Source: Copromyces sp. CBS 386.78 (Eukaryota > Ascomycota > Sordariomycetes > Sordariales > Sordariaceae). Taken from it: DNA of 64,000 bases. The stretch is taken from NCBI GenBank assembly GCA_030685235.1, contig MU839114.1, forward strand, positions 124,001 through 188,000, read 5' to 3'. Made by a program: the position numbers and the translations under genes. The notes under the pieces are model-generated. The model was not told where the DNA came from and searched no databases. It worked only from the letters and a program-made list of their open reading frames with translations. This document shows, one piece after another, positions 55,305-64,000 of the stretch. Every line of letters begins with the position of its first letter. Positions within the stretch are counted from its first letter, which is position 1.

Positions 55305-58130
55305 GGTACTAGTCGGTTTATTATAAAAGGTATCGTTAATTAGTCTCTATCACATTGACCCCCGTCGACTCCCTTCAGCGGACCCGCCCCATATAAAATG
55401 TGGGTCTCCCCTCCTCGAACTTTGTAAAAGGAGGTCTATTATGATTTTGCGCAAAAACGTCGTCGGCTGTACTTGTATATATATAAATCGGCCTCGATAA
55501 TTTCTATTTTATAGTAAATATTTATAAATATTTCGACAACTATACATCGTATTTTAAAACAGTTTATTTATTAAATATAATATAAATAGGAACTTCTATA
55601 TCCTATTTTTTTTTTCCTTATTATAATTTATATTAACCTTTAATTATCTCCTAAAGGGTTACATCGGTCGGTTATAATAATTACCCTTCAAAAAATAGGT
55701 ATTGTATTTTTACTAATTGTAATCTAATTTGTCTAAAACTTAGTAATTATAATAGTTTAGCCGAATTCTACCTTCGATAAAATTTTCACTTTTATCTAAT
55801 ACTTTAAAACCAATTCCGACCTTACCGCTTCTCTTATACCAAATATAACTATATAATAATATATCGTTACTATTATCGAATATACGACTTTAAACGAATA
55901 CTTAGAATTTTAAATTCGGTTTATTTATACTATTATTTAAATTTTCTTCAATCCGCCCGTTCGGTTAACTTCTAATTAAATTCCCCGCAAGCTTCGCCCT
56001 TAGTAAATCGAATATATCTATCGTATTATTTATTAGTATAGTAATATAATTCTTATTATTATAATTAATTTTAATAAAAATATTATATTTTAAATAATAT
56101 TGGTTATTCTTCCTATATAAATTATATTATAAATTATACTTTTTAATCGCTTCAGTTAAAAATAAAGAGATATTATTATAAAATATCCTGGTGTAAAATT
56201 TTTACTAATCGATTAAAACCTTTATAAAGTATATAAATATTTCCTATCTTTTCTAATAATTAATTAATATATTTAGATTAATTCTTTATAGGAGCGTATA
56301 TATTTAGGATATTTTATTTATATTCTCTTCGGATTAGAATAAGTATTTTACTACCGATTTTTCAAATTCCTTCGCACTTTAGAATTCGTTGCCCGCATTA
56401 TATTCGTAATTATAGATAAACTTTATACTATTTATTAATAGCGAAACTTTCGTTTTTAATTTTCCGATCTTTTCTAGTTCCGTCGGACTCTTCCCTTCTC
56501 CGTCCTATAATTCGAGTATACGGCAACGTTAATTAAAGAATTTAAAATATATATTCGGGAATACGCCGGCTTTTATTTATTCGGGTAATTAGTAAATTTA
56601 CTTTAGATTATTAAAACTTTTATTAATTACCCTAATATTACTATCGTCTTTAATTCCATCCCTAAGAATAAAATATAGAATTTTAAATATTTTAAATTCC
56701 TATTTACTCCTACCTCGGATATTATTATCTTAAAAACGATTATTTATATTAATAATAAAGATTTAATTAGTAAAATTAAGAAATATTTTATTCGCGCTTT
56801 AATTAAGCGTAGTCTCCGTAATCGAATTAACGCGCCCTTAATTATTTAAATTTACTACTTATACGTCCGCTCTTTAAATTAAAACCACTTTTATTACTAA
56901 TTTATTACCTTTAAATTATAATATTAAATCGTTATATTTATAGTAGCGTTAAGAATAGGTATAAATATACTAAATATAATACGAATTGTATAATATAATT
57001 AAATTAGATTTAAAAACGTTATAAATTTATAGTAGCGCTTCAATTATATTATCCGTAGCGGTAGATAAAATATTATTTATTTTTTCGCACCCTATTAGTA
57101 TTTTAATTAGTTTAGGTTCGAATTCGTTAAACCGTCCGTATTAATAATATAATTTATTTAATCTTCGTATATATATAAATTTAATTCGTTATTTATAATA
57201 GATATTTTATATAAGATAATATAATTTTAATTACTTAAACGAATTATAAGTATATATTTAGTCGAAGATCTAATATATAGTATTTTCCTACTTAGTAACC
57301 TCTATCCGCGGAAATAGACGTAGTATAACCTAAATTATTAGACTAAATTCATTAGCGAATATCCTAATATATACGCAGTCGCTAACGCTATATATTTCCG
57401 CGAAGCCTTATTTAAAGTCTTGTAGGGTAATATCGACCGTTAGAATTATATTCGGATATATTATTATAATAAGTATAATTATTACTTTAGCCAAATAAAA
57501 GAATTATTTAAAAAGTTAAAAAAGAGGCTTAATATACTAATTCCCGCGAATAAGGCCGGAATATTCTTAATTCGTTTCGAAGACTTTTTTATAGTATATA
57601 TTATATCCATCTTTACGATTCTAAATATCGACTTTTAATTACCCTATTCCGTCTTTATACCGCCCGAAATATTTTAATAAATTATACGCTTTATAATTAG
57701 AAGAAGAAGCGCTTTAATATATACTATATCGGATATAATAGTAAGCGTACTTTTATTACAAAATTAGCGGTATTTAAATTAATATAGTTTTAACCTTGTT
57801 GCTAAATATATTAAATTATATTCGGTCGCTACTATATAGAATAGTAAGTGTAAAAACGCTTATATTATTAATATAATAAAAAATAAAAATAGCACCGCCC
57901 TATTTACTTTGAATATAAATCTTTCGGGATTAGCCCTATATACTATTACAATTTTAATATTTATCGATTTACTTCGATTTATTTAACGTCCTACTTATAG
58001 AAATCGATAATTAAAGTGTAGTAGGCATTAAGTCGACTAACTATTATAAAAATCTTCTTTATTATTCTAGATTAATCTACGTTCCGATAGGAATAATTAA
58101 ATTTTACTCTTATTATAATAAAAATATTAA

Positions 58131-58330
58131 ATTTTATAATTTATTTAGACTAAAATTATTAATTTACTTCTATATAATTAAAATAGGCCCTAGGATATTA
58201 AGTAAATTTTATTTTAAATAAAATTATATTGCTTTATTCTTATATAATTAAAACGGGCCCTAGAATATTAAATAAATTTTATTCTAATTAGAATTATATT
58301 ACTTTACTCTTATATAAGTAAAAAGACTTC
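58131..58330. repeat. 70-bp tandem repeat
   Basis: TATATAA(T/G)TA recurs at 58171, 58241 and 58311, exactly 70 bp apart. The first two are followed by AAA(A/C)(T/C)GGGCCCTA-like sequence and all sit in similar AT-rich units. Degenerate array of about 2.5 copies. Confidence 0.8.
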
Positions 58331-60691
58331 AATATTCTATTTCTACGGATAGGGTAATATAATTCTAATTTAAATAAAATTTATCCTATCTCTTTACTCC
58401 GGCTAGAATAAAATCTAATAATTCGCGGGGTACAATAAATATAAATTAATTTAATTAATTATAAATAGGGTTACCCCCGACGGGGCGTATATAGAATAGA
58501 TATATTAATTAGGATTACTAATATGCCTTTCTAACTTCGGGCTTAGATTACCCGGTTCCAATTCTGTAGTTTCGTTATTAGGCTTCTAAATTTTATTCGG
58601 GCAGATTATAAATACTTCGTTCTTATAATTATTTAAATTATTATTATTAATTACTAATTACTTTCTTTATTTATATAATTAAATAAAAGTAAGGTATTAT
58701 TAAGGTAATTTATAGCCGTTTTTCAAACTTCAAGCCGTAAATAGAATATCGAATTTAAAATGAACAATAAATTATTTCCTTATACCTATAGCCCAATCTT
58801 TATCTTTACCCTCAAACGGATACAATTATACTACTTTATTCCCAATATCTCCTATTTACTATATTAAAGAAATTTATATACAAATTTAATAAATACGACG
58901 CTTAGCGACTATACATTAATAAAGGCCGTATAATTCCTTTCCTTACTATAATACTTATATAATACAATTAATAAAATAGAATATAAGCGAATCGGTTACT
59001 AAAGAAGCAATTAAATATAATAGGTAATAGCGTAGAAATATTAAAAATCAACGATAGAAATTCTATTACCCGTTTTAACGCCCTTACTCTTCTAAGCTAT
59101 AAATTATATATACAATTTATTTATAGAATCGGCTAATACCGATATTTATTAATTTAATTAATTTATCCCCTTATTTATCTCCTTTTAAAAATATCCTATA
59201 GAATTAACTTTTTCGTAGTAATTTACCAAATTCTTTTCTACCCTATTAAAAATCTATTTAAAAGTTTAAAAATAAAATAATATTCGTTCGAATATATTAT
59301 AATAAACCTTATATACTTCTTCCTCTAATTATTTTATCTACTTATTTAAAGTTGAATATATACGTATTAATATTATAAAGGATTTTATACGAATATATTT
59401 AATATTACAATTTAAAACGTTATAAATAATATTTTTAGGGAATTGTAAGAAAGTAATTAGTAGTAACAAGAATACCTAGCCTAATATTTTATTAATTAAA
59501 GCTATACTAATAAAATATATATATTAGAATTATATATACCGGGCCGTAATATATTTCTATATACTAATTCGGACGCTTATAGTAGGCGGCCGTAAACGGA
59601 AGGTATTATATTAATCTATTTACTTAATATTATATTTAATAATAATAAATAAACGTATAAAAGGATATTCCTCTAGAATATTTTTTCGTTATTTCGTAGG
59701 AATTTTAAATTTAATTTTTTTATATTAAATTTTTAATTAATTAAAATCCTCTTTTTTTACTTTATTAGGGGGGTTCGGCTTATTTAATTCGAATTCCGAC
59801 GGACGTCGATATCCCTTATCCTAATTTCCGGATTAAGAGGCCTAAAATCCGAGAATTCGTAAATAAGCCTCTATAAAAAGGGGTAATTATAAATAGGGAA
59901 GGGCAGTAAAAATATTAAGCGAAATTAATTTATAAATTTTAATATATTATTGAATTATATTATATTATTATATTATAATAATATTATAATATTAAATTCT
60001 AAAAAAGCGATGTACTATATAAACCGAAATTCGGAATAAAGAAGCTACGTAAAGCTCAACTAATCGTTAAAACGATTAAATATAAACCTATCAATTTAAT
60101 TAAAATTATACTCTTTTAAAATAATTTAAATAAATAATACTTTTAAATCTTCGTTGTATATTATATAATAATTTAACGTTAATAAATCGAAAATACGCGC
60201 TTTAAAATATAATTATATAAGGTAATATAATAAATAATAGCGAAGAATTATTAATATAACTGACTACTAATATTTATTCTCTACAAAGGTAAATATAAAA
60301 AGATTTAAAACTTCCTTCTATAATAGTAGCGTCTTCTTAATATCGGAGAAATAATTATTATAAATTAACTAAACGCTCTTAATATAGAGGATAATACTTA
60401 ATAATTCTAATTGCTTAAAAGTATTAAATAATTTAAATAGGAGATTATTTTATTTTAATAATAAAATATCCTTTCTTTATTAATATTAATTAAATTAATT
60501 AAAATAATTATATAGTATAAATAATATAAAGGAATATAACGTATTATAAGAAATAAATGTAATAAGAGTATATAATATATTTCGCGCTATTACCGAATTT
60601 ATTCTAACGTTAATTACTCCTCCGATAAATTATTTTCGTTATTTATCTATACGTTAATATTATCGGCGGCCTTTTAATATATTCGGTATTT

Positions 60692-61380
60692 AGAATTTCC
60701 GTTAATTTATTATAGTCGAATAATAGTTTCGGCGGCTTTACCTTTCCCTTTCGGGTTTAATTTTACCCTCTTTAACAGAGGGCCTTCGATATTAGTAGGG
60801 TCTTCGGAATTTCCGCCGGTTTATTATAATCGAATAGTAATTTTAGCGGCCTTACCCTTCCCTTTCAAATCTAGCTTTACCTTCTTTAATAAAAGGCTTT
60901 TAATATTAATTAAGTCTTCGGAATTCCTGCCGGTTTATTATAGTCGAATAATAATTTTGGCGGCCTTACCCTTCTTTATTAAATTTAATTTATTTAAGCC
61001 GAATTACCGCTATAATATATTAATTTAATTAATATTAAATAATTAATAATATCTAATATAATAAATAGATCGAAAATAATATACTTTAAATAACGTCCGT
61101 TTTACGCCGGCGTAATCTTCGCTAAGTAGCGCTATATCGGTTAAATTTTTAGAATTCCCGCTAATCTATTATAATAATATAATAATTTTGGCGGCCTTAC
61201 CCTTTTCTATCGGATTTAGCTTATTCAAACTAAATTACTACTATAGTATATTAATTTAATTAATATTAAATAATTAATAATATTTAATATAATAAATAAA
61301 TCGAAAGTAATATACTTTAAATAATATTTATTTTATACCGGCGTAATCTTCGCTAAATAGCGCCGTATATATAATTTTTT
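60692..61380. repeat. Nested 115-bp / 231-bp tandem repeats
   Basis: Blocks containing GAATT(T/C)C(C/T)G...TTATTATA(G/A)TCGAATA followed by GGCGGCCTTACCCTT recur at about 60,692, 60,806, 60,920 and 61,151. The first three are spaced about 114 bp. The interval 60,920-61,150 is repeated as a longer unit at 61,151-61,380, including a shared CGGCGTAATCTTCGCTAA element. Confidence 0.8.
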
Positions 61381-63805
61381 TATTAAATAGCGTTTTATAT
61401 TATTTATATTATATAAATTACTATTTAGGAAATATATTAAGGGTATTTATATTCTTTATACTTATTTATAAAAACGTTTAATTAACTACTAAAATCCAAT
61501 TAAAATACGCTCTATTAAGTATTTTAATATAAGATTATTTATTATAGTATAAAATCTTTAAATCGACCGATTAGTCTTTTACATTAGAAGAATTAAATTT
61601 ATATAGTCGTTATAAATTATATTATAAAATATAATAAAACGATAGTAAAACGAATATATAATACGAAATATAAAGAAAATAAAAATTTGGATTAAAGTAT
61701 AAATATCGGGTAGAAAAATAGAGTTAGGGGAAATATAATATTTAGAAAAACCTAATATAATTAATATTAGAAATAAAATAAGAGAGTAAAGGGAGTAAAT
61801 TCTATTAATTATTTAAATAAATTAAACTTTATTTTAAAAATATTTTAATCGAAAGTACTAGAAACGAAATAGGGTTATATTTAAGGAGGCGGTAAATAAT
61901 ATAAGTAAACGAATAAATTCTATAATATATAATAATACTTAAGCCTATCTAAAATATTATAATATCCCTATTTAACCTTCTATTACATAAAATACTTATT
62001 TAATTATTAATATAATATATAATTACGTCTATTATTTTAATAATTTATTTATAAATTATTCGATTATAAAAGCGAACGAATATATAAAATCGGTAAATAA
62101 ATTATAATAGTATAGTCTAATAAAATTAAATACGTTAAAATATCTATTTATAGAATATTTATTTACTAAGCGGGGAAATTAAATAATAACCGGTCTTTAT
62201 AATTAAATGAGTAAATAGCATAGTTAATAAGCCCAGATAAATAGCTATAGCCCGCCCGTACTCCTAAAAAAGTTAAAACTCCCGAAGCCGTAAAGAGAAT
62301 AGCCGGTATAAAATTAAATATCGACTAACAATATTAACGAAGCTATACCTTTCCCGCTAAATTGGGTATAATAATAAAATATTAAAGGCTAGAATAATAA
62401 TCCTAATAAAAATATTTCGCCGCTAGGCTTAAAGTAACGGATATAGAAATTAATTAGGTAGGTCGAATCTATCCTCCTTAGTAGACTACCCTTTCTACCG
62501 GCTATTTATTAATTAAAAATCGAATTTACCCTTATTAAATCGGATACAATAGCGGTATATCTTAATTTATATTATAATTAACGATTTTAAATAAACGCCC
62601 AACTCTAATTTTAAATAGGCCCGACGATTAAACAATTAAATTAAATAATTACTATAGTTAAGTAAGTAGGATATTATTAAGTAAATTATAGTTAAATTAC
62701 CGATCGATTTATAAAAAAATATAAATTAAAAATCGAAAATAGTTTTAATTTTTTATATTCTAAAATTCCAGATATATTATAGCTATCGGGTTTAAATATA
62801 GCTAATATTAATTTATAGCTTTCGATATAGCGTTAATATTATATAGTTATATATAAAGTTAATAAATTATAATATTTAAATAATTAATTTTCTTAAATAT
62901 TATACTTAAATTAAAAGCCTTAGTAATTAATAACCGCTAATCTTCCCAATTATACTTTAATAATAATATTAGGCCCAATATATTAAATTTTACTCTTATT
63001 AAAATAAAGTAATTTATTAATTAAGGCTTTATCCTTTGTACGCATTAAATATTATAATATAAATACCCGATACTATCCTTTATAAATTTCCTATAAATTA
63101 TAAATTTATTCTAATCACTATATTGTATAAGAAAAGTAAAATAAAGTAAATTAAAAATAAGATTGAAATTCCGCGAATTTATTTTTATTAGAATTAAAAG
63201 AAATTAAGACTACTAAATTTTATTCTTATAGGAATTAAGCGTTAGCGTAAATAATATTATAACCGAAAAGGAAATTCGTATAATTAATTATAAACCTTAC
63301 TCTAAATAAAATAAAATCTACTTTTACTAGCTTCTAAAAAAATATTCGACCTCCTCCTTATATTTACGTATAAAGTTTTTAACTTCGGCCAACGTTTAAT
63401 AAATATCGTTATTATATATAATATTACTTATTAAATTATATTCTATCCGGTTATTATCCTATATATTAAACTACTAAATTACTTCGTAATCCGGGCGACT
63501 AAAGGACTAATATAACCGAAGCCTATAAATAGTATAGTTATTATTATACGTATATTTAAAAGTATATTAGTGCTCCTAATTAAAAAACTTATTAATAGAC
63601 TTTAAAAAGTATATATAAAACTCCTTTCTAATAAAGGGGATATAGGGTATTTAGTATATATAATTATATATAAGGTCGATAATTTTAATAATATCCGGAT
63701 TATTTAAAAATTAATCGTTCGAAGACGCGCTTTTATTATTTCCATTATTTTTAGCCTATTTATATACCTATAACTTAGAGGGTAAAAGGGATTAAATTTA
63801 TTTAT

Positions 63806-63905
63806 AAATTTCTATAATAATAAATAGCGGATTCGTTTATAGTTTAGAAAATAATAGAGGCCGGACCCGATTATTAATTTCTATAATAGTAAATAGCGGA
63901 TTATT
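63806..63905. repeat. 69-bp spaced direct repeat
   Basis: CTATAATA(A/G)TAAATAGCGGATT occurs at 63812 and again at 63881. It is a short direct duplication within the AT-rich block. Confidence 0.6.
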
Positions 63906-64000
63906 TTTATCCTCCGCCGGATTAATAAATAATTAACTTTTAAATACTTCCCCGATTTTCTTATATAAAGTAACAAATTTCCTTATTATAAATATTTTTA

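Larger units (their letters stand above)
52671..64000. mobile_element. AT-rich RIP-mutated repeat block (degenerate transposon relics)
   Basis: From about 52,670 to the end of the window the DNA is very AT-rich, saturated with TA steps and with stops in all frames. C and G persist largely as CpG, as expected when CpA is preferentially converted to TpA by repeat-induced point mutation. The longest frames are about 100 codons and none shows an intact domain. Eroded tandem repeats and short islands of normal composition are scattered inside. This is most simply a nest of inactivated transposons forming heterochromatin, possibly pericentromeric. I could not identify the original families. Confidence 0.75.

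Overview
The window looks like euchromatic DNA of a filamentous ascomycete, most likely Neurospora or a close relative in the Sordariaceae. The evidence is short introns (55-144 bp) with GTRNGT donors, CTAAC-type branch points and YAG acceptors. Codon use is strongly C-ending, intergenic spacers are long (0.5-5 kb), and a sharply bounded AT-rich block shows the CpA-to-TpA signature expected of repeat-induced point mutation (RIP).

Layout. Positions 1-3,380 show no credible gene but hold a double poly-A tract. A minus-strand gene for an unusual protein kinase lies at 3,381-6,681. The next 4.6 kb is mostly non-coding; two 43-residue single-membrane-span ORFs at 9,811-10,256, facing away from each other, are the only coding candidates. 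From 11,340 to 20,380 genes are dense and alternate in strand: mitochondrial Lon protease (pim1), a small acidic/coiled-coil protein, an RRG7-like mitochondrial nuclease-fold protein, Mediator subunit Med21 and a HAD-family pyrimidine 5'-nucleotidase. Four long genes plus one uncharacterised gene follow on the plus strand from 20,381 to 46,309: a disordered Arg/Pro/Tyr-rich protein, a multi-KH RNA-binding protein, the nonsense-mediated decay factor Upf2/Nmd2, a division III (class VI-like) chitin synthase, and the Hsp110-type chaperone Hsp88. Translation factor eIF5B is convergent with hsp88 and is the last gene. From about 52,670 to the end the DNA is AT-rich and stop-riddled and contains eroded repeats.

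The genes do not form a pathway or cluster; this is ordinary housekeeping DNA. There are loose themes: RNA and translation (KH protein, Upf2, eIF5B, possibly the small acidic protein), protein quality control (Lon, Hsp88), and mitochondrial function (Lon, RRG7-like).

The observations most worth a second look are these. The hsp88 stop codon TAG is followed in frame by 43 further sense codons encoding an acidic tail. hsp88 also has a 141-bp intron that is an open multiple of three. The upf2 stop codon overlaps a perfect splice donor. The KH gene has only phase-0 introns, so every coding exon is a multiple of three. The divergent pair of 43-residue membrane ORFs and the mosaic of mutated and unmutated islands in the AT-rich block complete the list. 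All exon boundaries come from reading splice signals and reading-frame continuity; no alignment or transcript data were available.
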